DNA from: JAVVVD01 sp036652795 | GTDB taxonomy: Bacteria > Bacillota > Clostridia > Christensenellales > CAG-138 | NCBI GenBank assembly: GCA_036652795.1 | Contig: JAVVVD010000002.1 | Coordinates: 206,381 to 270,380 of the forward strand | Direction: 5' to 3' | DNA length: 64,000 nt | Part shown: in pieces, positions 1-9,420 of the stretch | How the letters are laid out: every line of letters starts with the position of its first letter | Position numbering within the stretch: the stretch's first letter is position 1 | The notes under the pieces: model-generated | Databases searched by the model: none | What the model was told of the DNA's origin: nothing | Seen by the model: only the letters and a program-made list of their open reading frames with translations | Translations under genes and position numbers: made by a program

Positions 1-3000
1 GTTAGCATATCATGCCGATTAAGATAGCTTTGCCGCTCTATTGCGCGGCGCTTTTGTATCTCACTGATTACAAAATAGGATATAGCTCTGACAAGCGAAT
101 CGCTCTCTCTGTGCGCCTTTTGATTATCCACCCCTAAAAAGCCTTTGGGCGATCCTGGAATTGAGAATGGCATACAGTAGATCGATTCAACGCCACATCT
201 ACGAAGTAATGTGTATTTTTCAGGGTCCTTATGCATGAGAAATGTCTTAGCATCGCCCACCGCAAATGGTTCTTCGTTTATAAGCGCCCTTTGCAGCAAC
301 GGCAGATCCGATTCATCCACATTCTGAATTAAGTCTTTTTGCGGCTTTACTCCGTCTGCGCACCATTCATATGTATTGTTGATAGTGTGCTTTTGCCCAT
401 CATACTCAAGAATATATGCCCTCTCCGCCCTATAATACTCCCCAACGTACCTCAATAGTCCCGCCATGGCATTATCCAATGTATCCGCCGTTAGCAGCGA
501 TGATGTGCAATCCAAGAACGCCTCAACCGTATCCTCATCTCCGCCCAGTATTGCTAGCACACCCCTGCTGTGCTCCGTTACTCCTTTTTCCTCAGGTGCG
601 CACTCGTGCATCGTTTTATCGAAAAAGCGCAGAGTATCTCCGTCCTTATCTCCTATCGATTCCAGCGCTATAATGGCATCGGCGTATATATCAGCAAATT
701 GCCACCCTTCATCCATCTGGTATACGCAACCAATGCGGTAGTTTGCGTAGGCCTCTTCTATTGTGGTAAAAAGCATAGGTATCTTGAGTATATGTATCAG
801 CTCCTCAATATCCTTCTGTAGCCAAGCCTGCGATGGTACATCTGTAAACAGCAGCATAAACCGGCCTTCACCCATATAGCCCATGAAATTGCTTTTTTTA
901 AGATGCATCTGGGCCTTGCGTGATATCGCCAGTAGCATACTATCCATGCTTGCAGTCCCCAGCTGCGTGCGTAGTTTAATAAAATCCACAATATCCAACA
1001 CAGCTATGGCCATGCGCTTTAGCCCAATTGTTTCGGCAAGCATATACTGTGCAAATGCGCGCATGGTTGCAGCCGTATACAAGCCATTGGTCATTGAACG
1101 CTCCGCCTTAATTGGAAGCGCCAGCTCAAACCTTTTCTTATCATCTATATTGCGCTGATATATAAACCCATATAGATCGCCGTTATCCGGGTTAATCATC
1201 ATGTGCGCTCTATGCGCCACCCATACCAGTCTGCCGGCAGAATCCCTGCGGCGGTATTCCATATTTATCCATTCATTACCACCAGCAAAGCTCCTTTTCA
1301 TCGCGCCCAGGCTTAGCTTTTCTTCGGCAACAACACACTCTTCAAGGTTTTGCATCATTCTTATCCCGAAATTGTATATTTCTGTATAGGTTTTCAGTCT
1401 ACTTAGCTCATCATCCGTTATATCGTTCACATATGTATATTCCACCGTATCGCACGATAGATTCGCCTTGACTACAGATATAAAATCACCAGCGATAACC
1501 GACTTTAATTTATCCTCGTGCTCAAACTTCAACCGCGCCTCTGCCACGTTTGCAACATCTTCACTTATGCCTACGGTGCGGTATGGTTTACCATCCTCAT
1601 CATATACACTCTTATATGACGTCCTCACCAGCCCATAGCTGCCATCGGTTTTGCGTACTTTCACTATGCAGCTACCGTTTTCAACGCCTGCATATATATC
1701 ATCGTACAATCTGCGTATATCGTCCGCTGAGTCAGGATGTATGCCGCCGTTTCTTATTGCAGATTCAGGCATGTCCACTATTTTTTCCGGCCCAATATCA
1801 TACTTTTTTACGGCCGCACGGGAGCGATATATTGTATGTTCGCTTATATCACACTCGTATGAGGCCACCGAACATAGATCGAATGTGATCTGAATGCGCT
1901 CTTTCTCTAATTTATAGGCAAGTTCGGTTTGTTTAAGCTCACTAACATCCGTTATCACCGCTATCAGCACAGGCTTATCGCTACCGCCATAGGGTATACG
2001 CACAGCGCGCATATGCCGCCAGCCAATACCGCCACCACTGAATATGTTCCTATAAACGATGTCCACAAGCTGGCCTGTTTTTGCGCCCTCCTTTAATGCC
2101 GTATCGAATCTTTCTTTATCCTTGTAGTATACAAGCTGTGAAAGATCATTGTTGTTTTCTGCAAATTCGTCCTGATTTGTTTCAGCCATATTATAATAGC
2201 TCGGGCTGATATAAAATGGATGTATGGGCGTATCCACCTCAAACATCAGCACGCCGCCAGCCATATAGTTCATCAACGCATTCAATTGGATGCCGGCGTT
2301 CTCCTTCATAAAATCCACGCGGTTAATCACGCCTATCGCACGCTGCGTTTTTCCATCGTCATCGCGTACGCATATAACCCCCAGCTTGCTCCATTCATAG
2401 GTGCCATCCGTTTTTTTAAGGCGCAGCGTAATGCGTGGTTCATTGCTGTTCCCGGAGGCTTCCGCTATAAAACCATCCTTAACCAGCACTCTGTCATCTG
2501 CGTGTATTGAATCTCCCGTATATGTGCCACGCAGCAATTCATATATCTCCTGCTGAGTAAATGTGTATTCTTTAAAACCCTCGCTGGCAAAAAATGCGCC
2601 TGTAACAAAATCAAGCTCAAATATCACCGTGCCGGACTTTTCCATTATTATGCGATAACGCTCATCGTTGTTCTGTTTTTGCAAAAGCTCATTATTATCC
2701 CTTACGATCCCATCTACATACTTTGCATTATCATTATATCGACGCACGTCGCCTGTATCATCTATTGGTGTGTAACTTGGGCTCCAGATTCCACCAGCCA
2801 TATCCGGATGATAGAACATATGCCTATTTCCTCCCTGCGCCTTTGCATTATACAGGGCTATGTCTGCATTTTGGTACAGTTCATTGAATGTTTTCCCATC
2901 CCTCGGATAGATTGCAATGCCAAGGCTGCCAGACACCGATATTTCTGGCGTAAGTTGTTTTTCGATCAGCTTTACAAGCAGCCTCGCCCGTTTATCCACA

Positions 3001-4889
3001 ACACCATCATGCGGTACATTGATCAGGCATAGCATGAATTCATCGCCGCCTAGCCTACCTATTATATCGTCCGTGCGCAGCATTGATTTAAGGTTCTGTA
3101 CCATATCACTAAGCACATTGTCGCCTTGGATATGGCCCAGCGTATCGTTCACCTGCTTTAGTTTATCTATATCTATCATAATCAGTGCATGCTGCTGATC
3201 TGAGCTGAGCTCCATCAGCGCATCCGTTTGCTCAATAAACGCTGCACGGTTGAGCGCGCCGGTCAGAGCATCCTCTGTTGAGCGCACCTTCATGCGCAGC
3301 GCCTCTTTTTTCTGCGCATCTATATCTTCAAACAGCACATATGCCTTTACGTCTGATGAATATGGATATTGCACCATTTGTATGCTACCCTTTACCCAGC
3401 ATATTGAACCATCCTCTTTTTTTCTGCGATATTCCAGCAAATCGTGTGTAGCCTTACTATAAAAAGCTGCAAGCAGGCGCTCTCTGTTAAAGAACTCACA
3501 GTATACAGCACTGTCGGGCTGGTACATGAAATGCCTGGTCTCAAATGCGACCATCTCCGTCATACTGCTTGTCTTCATCTCGCACTCATGATATAGCAGT
3601 GATCCCTTTTGGGCTTCGCAAATATCCTGAGTGAGGTTAAATTCATAATAGCTTGTGCTTTCATCCGGCAGCATGGCAAAATTCTGTTGCCACTTATCAT
3701 AGGCCAGCTCTTTTTCGCGAAGCTCTGTAATATCTTCATATGATACCACCGCGCGCAGCGGCATCTTTTCTTCATCGAATATAACGGTATAATCCATCTT
3801 ATACCAGGCGAACATACCCATCTTATTTTTCCGCTTTATCACGCAATTTCCTTCGGGCTTGCCTGCGGCAATCTCCTCATATAGTCGCATATAAGCATCT
3901 CTGCTTTCAGGCGCCAGCATATCCAACATGCTATATGGAAGATTCTCAATAATAGCCGGAAGTCCTATCAGCTCCATCAGCTCATCCGACAGATATGCCC
4001 TTTTACTGGATACATCATAGCGTAATGCGTATTTGCTGCTATGCCTTGTAGCGATACGGTATTCTTCCTCACTTATGCGCAGCTGCTCCTCCATATGTTT
4101 GCGATCCGTAACGTCCAATACCACAGAGTTTATCTGCCCAAGCTCCGGCATATAATTGCATCTAACAAGTATATAGAGCATTTTGCCTGATTTGTGCAGT
4201 TGACGCAGTTCGATTTCAAAATGTGTTTCACCGCCCGCTATCGCTTTGCGCACCGCCTCATGCGCCTTCTGTGTATCCTCTTCACATACCGTAAACATAC
4301 CGCTTGTAAAGCCGGCAGCTTTAGCTTCCTCCTCCGAATACCCAAACATCTGGTGATACGCTTCGTTTGCGTATAATATCGTCAACTCCTCATCGGCAAT
4401 CATTTTGCATATGCCGCATGGCAGAGATGATATGATATCGTTATATATGTCATTGCGCATCTGTAGCTCGTTTTGCCGCTCCAGCGATTTTGTTACATCA
4501 ACACAAAGGCAGATCATCATGCAGCTTGAATCCGTTGCAATGATTCTTTTTGAAGTATCCCTTATCCACCGTATCTCTCCGTTTTTTGTCAGCATACGAT
4601 AGATATCCGTGCTATCGCTGCTCTTGCTAAGCGTGCCTATAGCACAGGCATCAACTTTTTTTCTATCATCAGGATACACGCTGTTAATATATTTACCACC
4701 TGTGGCGTTAAAATACTCCTCGCTGCTATAGCCCAATATATTGAGCATGTAATCATTTATGGAATATATAGTATAATCTTCATCAAGATATGTGCACACA
4801 ATACCCCCGGAAATATTGTCGTTTATAAAAGACAACGCTTCGTCAGGAAGTATTTCAGTTTGCATTGTGTTACATGGCCACTCTTTCAT
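1..4889 (-). CDS. Giant multi-PAS / GGDEF signalling protein (3' end beyond left edge)
   Basis: This is one uninterrupted minus-strand frame from ATG 4889 to the window edge, at least 1,629 codons, which I translated without meeting a stop. It is predicted to make cyclic di-GMP in response to signals sensed by PAS domains. Rough order: four PAS-like domains (about 20-530), a complete GGDEF domain (about 535-705) with RLGGDEF near 614 and an RxxD (RTDD) inhibitory site five residues before it, four more PAS-like domains (about 740-1250), a degenerate GGDEF-like domain (about 1255-1410) with MGEGRF in place of the active motif, a GAF domain (about 1440-1600), and the start of a third GGDEF domain (HDMLT) at the edge. 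I see no membrane segment, so it is probably cytosolic. Its neighbour on the other strand is the Bce-type operon. Domain limits are estimates; the continuous frame and first GGDEF motif are certain. Confidence 0.9.
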   Translation of the reverse strand, partial: MKEWPCNTMQTEILPDEALSFINDNISGGIVCTYLDEDYTIYSINDYMLNILGYSSEEYFNATGGKYINSVYPDDRKKVDACAIGTLSKSSDSTDIYRMLTKNGEIRWIRDTSKRIIATDSSCMMICLCVDVTKSLERQNELQMRNDIYNDIISSLPCGICKMIADEELTILYANEAYHQMFGYSEEEAKAAGFTSGMFTVCEEDTQKAHEAVRKAIAGGETHFEIELRQLHKSGKMLYILVRCNYMPELGQINSVVLDVTDRKHMEEQLRISEEEYRIATRHSSKYALRYDVSSKRAYLSDELMELIGLPAIIENLPYSMLDMLAPESRDAYMRLYEEIAAGKPEGNCVIKRKNKMGMFAWYKMDYTVIFDEEKMPLRAVVSYEDITELREKELAYDKWQQNFAMLPDESTSYYEFNLTQDICEAQKGSLLYHECEMKTSSMTEMVAFETRHFMYQPDSAVYCEFFNRERLLAAFYSKATHDLLEYRRKKEDGSICWVKGSIQMVQYPYSSDVKAYVLFEDIDAQKKEALRMKVRSTEDALTGALNRAAFIEQTDALMELSSDQQHALIMIDIDKLKQVNDTLGHIQGDNVLSDMVQNLKSMLRTDDIIGRLGGDEFMLCLINVPHDGVVDKRARLLVKLIEKQLTPEISVSGSLGIAIYPRDGKTFNELYQNADIALYNAKAQGGNRHMFYHPDMAGGIWSPSYTPIDDTGDVRRYNDNAKYVDGIVRDNNELLQKQNNDERYRIIMEKSGTVIFELDFVTGAFFASEGFKEYTFTQQEIYELLRGTYTGDSIHADDRVLVKDGFIAEASGNSNEPRITLRLKKTDGTYEWSKLGVICVRDDDGKTQRAIGVINRVDFMKENAGIQLNALMNYMAGGVLMFEVDTPIHPFYISPSYYNMAETNQDEFAENNNDLSQLVYYKDKERFDTALKEGAKTGQLVDIVYRNIFSGGGIGWRHMRAVRIPYGGSDKPVLIAVITDVSELKQTELAYKLEKERIQITFDLCSVASYECDISEHTIYRSRAAVKKYDIGPEKIVDMPESAIRNGGIHPDSADDIRRLYDDIYAGVENGSCIVKVRKTDGSYGLVRTSYKSVYDEDGKPYRTVGISEDVANVAEARLKFEHEDKLKSVIAGDFISVVKANLSCDTVEYTYVNDITDDELSRLKTYTEIYNFGIRMMQNLEECVVAEEKLSLGAMKRSFAGGNEWINMEYRRRDSAGRLVWVAHRAHMMINPDNGDLYGFIYQRNIDDKKRFELALPIKAERSMTNGLYTAATMRAFAQYMLAETIGLKRMAIAVLDIVDFIKLRTQLGTASMDSMLLAISRKAQMHLKKSNFMGYMGEGRFMLLFTDVPSQAWLQKDIEELIHILKIPMLFTTIEEAYANYRIGCVYQMDEGWQFADIYADAIIALESIGDKDGDTLRFFDKTMHECAPEEKGVTEHSRGVLAILGGDEDTVEAFLDCTSSLLTADTLDNAMAGLLRYVGEYYRAERAYILEYDGQKHTINNTYEWCADGVKPQKDLIQNVDESDLPLLQRALINEEPFAVGDAKTFLMHKDPEKYTLLRRCGVESIYCMPFSIPGSPKGFLGVDNQKAHRESDSLVRAISYFVISEIQKRRAIERQSYLNRHDML

Positions 4890-5054
4890 AAGTTATTCTT
4901 CATTCCTTCCATATGCTACTTGCAACCGCCACAGCAATAACGTTATAACTAAACATTATAATAATAACATAGTTATATACAAATTAGAAAGATAATTCCC
5001 ACATATCGCCATAGTTCGCATATTGCTCTGCTTATCCATCGGCTTTTGCTGTGA

Positions 5055-5060
5055 TATAAT
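5055..5060 (+). promoter_or_regulatory. Possible -10 box of the Bce-type operon
   Basis: TATAAT lies 50 bases before the response regulator start. The sequence 17 bases upstream (TTATCC, 5032-5037) is a poor -35 box, so the promoter is weak or needs an activator. Confidence 0.35.
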
Positions 5061-5110
5061 ATTAATAATTGAAATGGCGCTATCTGGCGTCAAAACAAAG
5101 GAGTCAATAC

Positions 5111-5785
5111 ATGTATCGTGTGATGATAGTTGAGGATGATGCTGTAATCGCATTTGAGATAAGTGAGAGCCTCGCCAAATGGGGTTTTGAAGCGCATATA
5201 GCCCGTGATTTTCAAAATGTAACGGATGAGATAAGCGTGTTTGATCCCCACCTGGTGCTAATGGATATTTCGCTTCCATATTTTAACGGCTATTACTGGT
5301 GCTCACAATTGCGCGCAAAATCCAACATTCCCGTTATATTCTTATCGTCACGTGCTGACAATATGGATGTGGTGATGGCGATAAATATGGGGGCAGACGA
5401 TTATATAACCAAGCCTGTGGCAATGGATGTGCTAATCGCCAAAATACAAGCCATGCTGCGGCGCAGCTACGATTATGAAGCCTCCGTACGTCTTACGCTG
5501 CGCGGTGCGCACTTTGATTGCGGCGCCGCATGTTTAATAATAGACGATGGATCGCGCGTTGAGCTTACGCGCAACGAAGCGCGCATATTGCAACTTTTGC
5601 TTGCCAACAAAGGCGCTATCGTCAGCCGCGAACAGCTAATGCTTAAAATTTGGGACAGCGATGAATTTATCGACGATAACACGCTCACAGTTAACGTCAA
5701 TCGACTGCGCAAAACGCTTGATGGCGCGGCGCTTTCTGATTGCATATCCACCCACAAGGGGCTGGGGTACAGCATAGATGAATAA
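5111..5785 (+). CDS. OmpR-family response regulator, BceR-like
   Basis: A DNA-binding response regulator of 224 residues. It has an N-terminal receiver domain (MIVEDD acidic pocket near residues 5-9, phospho-accepting Asp in LVLMDIS, conserved Lys in DDYITKP) and a C-terminal winged helix (LTRNEARIL to NTLTVNVNRLRK). It is expected to be phosphorylated by the kinase that follows and to activate the ABC transporter genes. ATG 5111 is chosen because AAGGAG lies at a good distance; an upstream in-frame ATG at 5069 lacks a ribosome binding site. It overlaps the kinase gene by 8 bases, showing co-translation. The Bce-like assignment rests on gene order; the regulator family is certain. Confidence 0.9.
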   Translation: MYRVMIVEDDAVIAFEISESLAKWGFEAHIARDFQNVTDEISVFDPHLVLMDISLPYFNGYYWCSQLRAKSNIPVIFLSSRADNMDVVMAINMGADDYITKPVAMDVLIAKIQAMLRRSYDYEASVRLTLRGAHFDCGAACLIIDDGSRVELTRNEARILQLLLANKGAIVSREQLMLKIWDSDEFIDDNTLTVNVNRLRKTLDGAALSDCISTHKGLGYSIDE

Positions 5786-6767
5786 GCTGCTTGCATACCT
5801 TAAATATCGCCTGATACTCCTACTGTTCTATATTATTTCAGTATTTTTTGTGCTATTTCTTTCATATCTTGGCGAGCAAAACATGCAGCTTGCATGGTAT
5901 ACGGTGGAACTACTCAGCTTTTTTCTGCTTATAATATTGCTTGTGGACGGCACACGCTTCATTAAAAAGTTAAAAGCACTGGACAAGCTTACACGCCAAT
6001 ACTCTAATTTGGTGCTTGAGCTGCCAGAGCCTTCCAATGCGCAGGAGCTATGCTATACAGAGCTGCTATGTGAGCTTGAGCGCAAATGCGGCGAGCTTAA
6101 GCAGATGATTAAAACCGCCCGCAGCGATAGCATGGATTACTATACGCTATGGATACATCAGATAAAAACCCCTATCTCCGCATTAAAGCTTGTGTTGCAA
6201 AGCCGCGACGATTCCCAGGCCGGCATTATCCGTCAGGAGCTATTTAAGATAGAGCGCTACGCCGAGCTTGCACTGCGCTATGTAAAGCTTACTGATATAA
6301 GCTCAGATTTGGTTATAGAACATTGCGACCTAAATAGCGTAATGCATGAGAGCGTAAAAAAATATGGGCTGCTGTTCGTATACGGCAAGCTGTCGGTGGA
6401 TATACAGCCACTCGCTGATGATGTGATAAGCGATCGCAAATGGCTTGCCTTTATCATTGAGCAGCTGCTTTCCAATGCCGTTAAATATACCCACGATGGC
6501 GGCGTCACAATATATATGGACGGTGCAAGCCTTGTGATAGAGGACAGCGGCATAGGCATACGCGCACAGGACTTGCCGCGCATATTTGAAAAAGGCTACA
6601 CCGGCTATAATGGCCGCATCGACGAGCGAGCAAGCGGCATTGGTCTGTATCTTTGTAGAAGGACGGCTGAGGCGCTCTCTATCGACATTCTTGTCCGCTC
6701 CAAAGTCGGCAAAGGCACGGCCGTGACGCTGCGCTTTCCCGATGCCGATACATTCCGCTTCATGTGA
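5778..6767 (+). CDS. Intramembrane-sensing histidine kinase, BceS-like
   Basis: A sensor kinase of 329 residues. Two closely spaced membrane helices (about 10-30 and 37-57) leave almost no extracellular domain, as in kinases that sense through a partner ABC transporter. The phospho-accepting His is in WIHQIKTPISAL. The ATPase domain shows the N box (IIEQLLSNAVKYT), G1 (DSGIGI) and G2 (GIGLYLCRR). It is expected to phosphorylate the regulator encoded just upstream, with which it overlaps by 8 bases. The 113-base gap to the ABC ATPase gene contains a separate promoter-like sequence. In known systems of this kind (BceRS-AB, PsdRS-AB) the kinase responds to bacitracin or lantibiotics through the transporter; the ligand here is unknown. 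Confidence 0.88.
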   Translation: MNKLLAYLKYRLILLLFYIISVFFVLFLSYLGEQNMQLAWYTVELLSFFLLIILLVDGTRFIKKLKALDKLTRQYSNLVLELPEPSNAQELCYTELLCELERKCGELKQMIKTARSDSMDYYTLWIHQIKTPISALKLVLQSRDDSQAGIIRQELFKIERYAELALRYVKLTDISSDLVIEHCDLNSVMHESVKKYGLLFVYGKLSVDIQPLADDVISDRKWLAFIIEQLLSNAVKYTHDGGVTIYMDGASLVIEDSGIGIRAQDLPRIFEKGYTGYNGRIDERASGIGLYLCRRTAEALSIDILVRSKVGKGTAVTLRFPDADTFRFM

Positions 6768-6845
6768 TACGGCTAATGTGACAACAATGTAAGGAACGGC
6801 CTGGAATCGTAAGTCTTTTCTATGGCGATACGATCTTCATTTTTT

Positions 6846-6851
6846 TATAAT
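6846..6851 (+). promoter_or_regulatory. -10 box for the Bce-type transporter genes
   Basis: TATAAT sits 30 bases before the ABC ATPase start with no good -35 at 17 bases (TGGCGA at 6824-6828 region). A poor -35 between the sensor genes and transporter genes fits a promoter that depends on the upstream response regulator. The gap also carries GTGACA and TGTAA half-site-like sequences near 6778-6792, which I cannot prove are operators. Confidence 0.45.
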
Positions 6852-6880
6852 GTCTGTATTACGTTATACGGAGGTCTATA

Positions 6881-7642
6881 ATGCCACTTTTACAGGTTAA
6901 TGACATCAAAAAGGTATTTAACACCAAGCTGGGTATGCAGCAATGCACAGCGCTTAAGAGCATCAGTTTTGAAGTAAGCGAAGGCGAATTTCTTGCCATA
7001 ATGGGTGCGTCAGGCAGCGGCAAAACCACACTGCTCAATATCCTTGCCTCACTCGACAAACCCACCAGCGGCGATGTGCTACTAGATGGAAAAAGTTTTT
7101 GCGCTATACGCGAGCGTGAACTTTCTGAATTCCGCAGAAAGCACCTTGGCTTTGTTTTTCAGGATTTTAATCTATTGGATACTTTTTCGCTAAAGGACAA
7201 CATACTGCTTCCGCTGGTGCTCAGTCAGACGCCATTTGTACAGATGGAAGCCATGCTTGCCCCTGTGGCACAGATGCTTAACATATCCGGTGTTTTAAAC
7301 AAGTTCCCATATGAGGTATCCGGCGGTGAAAAACAGCGTGCGGCAGTAGCAAGGGCAGTGATAACCGACCCACGGCTTATACTTGCCGATGAACCCACGG
7401 GTGCGCTTGATTCCAAATCCTCCACCAATCTTCTGGAGAATTTCTCCAAGTTAAATCAGGCCGGTAAAACGATATTGATGGTAACGCACAGTGCCATGGC
7501 GGCTAGCTACGCCTCCCGTGTGCTATTTATACGGGATGGCGAGTTGTTTTCTCAGCTCTATCGCGGCGATGAAACCAACCGCGCATTTTTCGATCGGATA
7601 GTATCCAATCTATCCGTGCTTGGAGGTGCGGACGTTGGCTAA
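6881..7642 (+). CDS. ABC transporter ATP-binding protein, BceA-like
   Basis: An ATPase subunit of 253 residues in the MacB/LolD/BceA group. Walker A is GASGSGKTTLLN (about 42-53), the signature is VSGGEKQRAAVARA, and Walker B with the catalytic Glu is LILADEPTGALD, followed by the switch His in VTHS. The ribosome binding site is GGAGG. The gene overlaps the permease gene by 8 bases, so the two products form one transporter. Its role is inferred to be removal of peptide antibiotics from their lipid targets and signalling of transport flux to the kinase. Family assignment is certain; substrate is not known. Confidence 0.92.
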   Translation: MPLLQVNDIKKVFNTKLGMQQCTALKSISFEVSEGEFLAIMGASGSGKTTLLNILASLDKPTSGDVLLDGKSFCAIRERELSEFRRKHLGFVFQDFNLLDTFSLKDNILLPLVLSQTPFVQMEAMLAPVAQMLNISGVLNKFPYEVSGGEKQRAAVARAVITDPRLILADEPTGALDSKSSTNLLENFSKLNQAGKTILMVTHSAMAASYASRVLFIRDGELFSQLYRGDETNRAFFDRIVSNLSVLGGADVG

Positions 7643-9341
7643 GGCATTCTATCTTAAGCTGGCATGGGCCAACGTGCGCAGGAATAAGCTGACGTACCTA
7701 CCATATATCATCGCTACAGGGGTTATCAGCGGCGTTATACTGCTTATCGCTGGGTTGATGTTTTCGGATGGGCTAAACAATCTGCCATCCGGCAAAACGG
7801 CCGCTGCTATGTTCAATATGGGGCTTGTGGTGTTTTGCATATTCGCCTTTTTCTTCATGGTATATATCAACAATTTTCTTATCGGCAGAAGAAAAAAGGA
7901 GTTTGCACTGTATGGCATATTGGGACTTCAAAAACGAGATGTTGGCCGTGTGCTTGTGCTTGAAAACCTGATTACGCTGAGCGCCGGCGTATTGTGTGGG
8001 ATACTTATCGCGCTTGTTTTTGGCAAGCTGCTGTTTCTTATATTGCTCAAGATCATGCGCACGGCTGTAGGCAGCAGCTTTATCATTTCCCCGTTTGCCT
8101 ATGTCATATCGCTTTTAGTATTTGTAGCGGTATTCATTGTAACTTCGCTGATTAATCTGAGGCAAATACGTATATCAAGTCCGATAGAGCTTTTGCACAG
8201 CGAAAAAAAGGGCGAAGTCAAAAGCCCGCTTATGATCCCATTCACAATATTTGGCCTTATAGCGATTTGTGGTGCATACTACTTCGCGTGGAGCATCGAT
8301 TCACCCCATATAGCGCTAGGTGCATTTTTTCTACTGGTGATACTGGTGATATTCGCAACCTATACGCTCTTTACGTCCGGTAGCATAGCGCTGTTAAAGT
8401 TGCTGCGCGCAAACAAGCGAATGTACTATAAGCTGAATAACTTTGTTTCAATATCGGGCATGCTGCACCGCATGAAGCAAAACGCACGCAGCCTTGCTAC
8501 CATATGCATACTTTCAACAATGCTAATTGTTACCGTTTCAGGCACGTTGGCGCTGTACCTTGGTCAGGAGGAAATGATAGCCGGATCTCACCCGTTTGAT
8601 GTTACCATATCCGTTGACGAGAATAATGGCGAAGCCGCAATATGCGATTTTGACAAAGCCATCTTGGTGCTTGCAGACGAATACGATGTGACAATATCCG
8701 CCGATAAATCCAAGCTCATATACGAGCTGCCGGAGAATATTGAATTTAATAGCAACTACGTAAGTCCTGAAGCAAAAATTATAGATGTTCCAAACCTTAT
8801 ATGGATAAACGGAATTTTCATGTTTGACGTGGATGGTACGCAGCACAACTGCTTAGCGTTTATAGACGGCTTGCGCGAATTGCATCGCGCCACATTTAAT
8901 GAGGGGTTTAACGCCTCAGACGTGTTTAGTATGCGTCAGGAAGGCTATGCGCTATATGGCGGGTTGCTATTTATGGGAGTGTTCTTTGGGCTGCTCTTCC
9001 TTGCGGTAACAGTACTTATTATCTACTTCAAGCAGATCACCGAGGGTTATGAGGATAAAGAACGCTTCGCAATACTACAAAAGGTCGGCATGGATGATGC
9101 GCAGGTAAAGGCGACAATCAACCGCCAGGTGCTGTGGATGTTCTTCATCCCGCTGTTTACTACTGTGCTGCACACAGTGTTCGCAAGCCGGATAATGGCA
9201 CAGATGCTTAGGGTGTTTATGGTGTATGATTGGGGGATGGTGCTAGCTTGTATTTTAGGTGTATGCCTGATATTCGTGTTGCTATACCTTATTGTATACC
9301 GTTTAACGGCGCGCGTGTATTACAAGATAGTGAAATGGTAA
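7635..9341 (+). CDS. FtsX-type ABC transporter permease, BceB-like
   Basis: A permease of 568 residues with about ten membrane helices in the BceB arrangement: an N-terminal FtsX unit, a central group of helices, and an extracellular domain before the last helices. The start is probably TTG 7635, because GGAGG at 7622-7626 lies eight bases before it; the in-frame TTG at 7620 precedes the ribosome binding site. The extracellular domain (from about YLGQEE to FSMRQEG) is only some 120 residues, whereas well-studied BceB proteins have about 200. This shorter form may affect which peptide is recognised. The gene ends just before a strong bidirectional terminator. Function in antimicrobial-peptide resistance is inferred from the operon. 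Confidence 0.87.
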   Translation: MAKAFYLKLAWANVRRNKLTYLPYIIATGVISGVILLIAGLMFSDGLNNLPSGKTAAAMFNMGLVVFCIFAFFFMVYINNFLIGRRKKEFALYGILGLQKRDVGRVLVLENLITLSAGVLCGILIALVFGKLLFLILLKIMRTAVGSSFIISPFAYVISLLVFVAVFIVTSLINLRQIRISSPIELLHSEKKGEVKSPLMIPFTIFGLIAICGAYYFAWSIDSPHIALGAFFLLVILVIFATYTLFTSGSIALLKLLRANKRMYYKLNNFVSISGMLHRMKQNARSLATICILSTMLIVTVSGTLALYLGQEEMIAGSHPFDVTISVDENNGEAAICDFDKAILVLADEYDVTISADKSKLIYELPENIEFNSNYVSPEAKIIDVPNLIWINGIFMFDVDGTQHNCLAFIDGLRELHRATFNEGFNASDVFSMRQEGYALYGGLLFMGVFFGLLFLAVTVLIIYFKQITEGYEDKERFAILQKVGMDDAQVKATINRQVLWMFFIPLFTTVLHTVFASRIMAQMLRVFMVYDWGMVLACILGVCLIFVLLYLIVYRLTARVYYKIVKW

Positions 9342-9374
9342 ATCAGATGGTCAGGTAAGTACATTATAAACTCA

Positions 9375-9413
9375 AATCAGGCTGCTCCGCAAAAAATACG
9401 GAGCAGCCTGATT
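9375..9413. terminator. Bidirectional intrinsic terminator
   Basis: A perfect 15-base inverted repeat (9375-9389 and 9399-9413) with a nine-base A-rich loop lies between the convergent permease and acyl-CoA synthetase genes. Confidence 0.85.
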
Positions 9414-9420
9414 GCCATAG

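Noticed and set aside
1040..1140. Second GGDEF domain as an active cyclase
   Set aside because: The motif reads MGEGRF in place of GGDEF, so the domain is probably catalytically dead.
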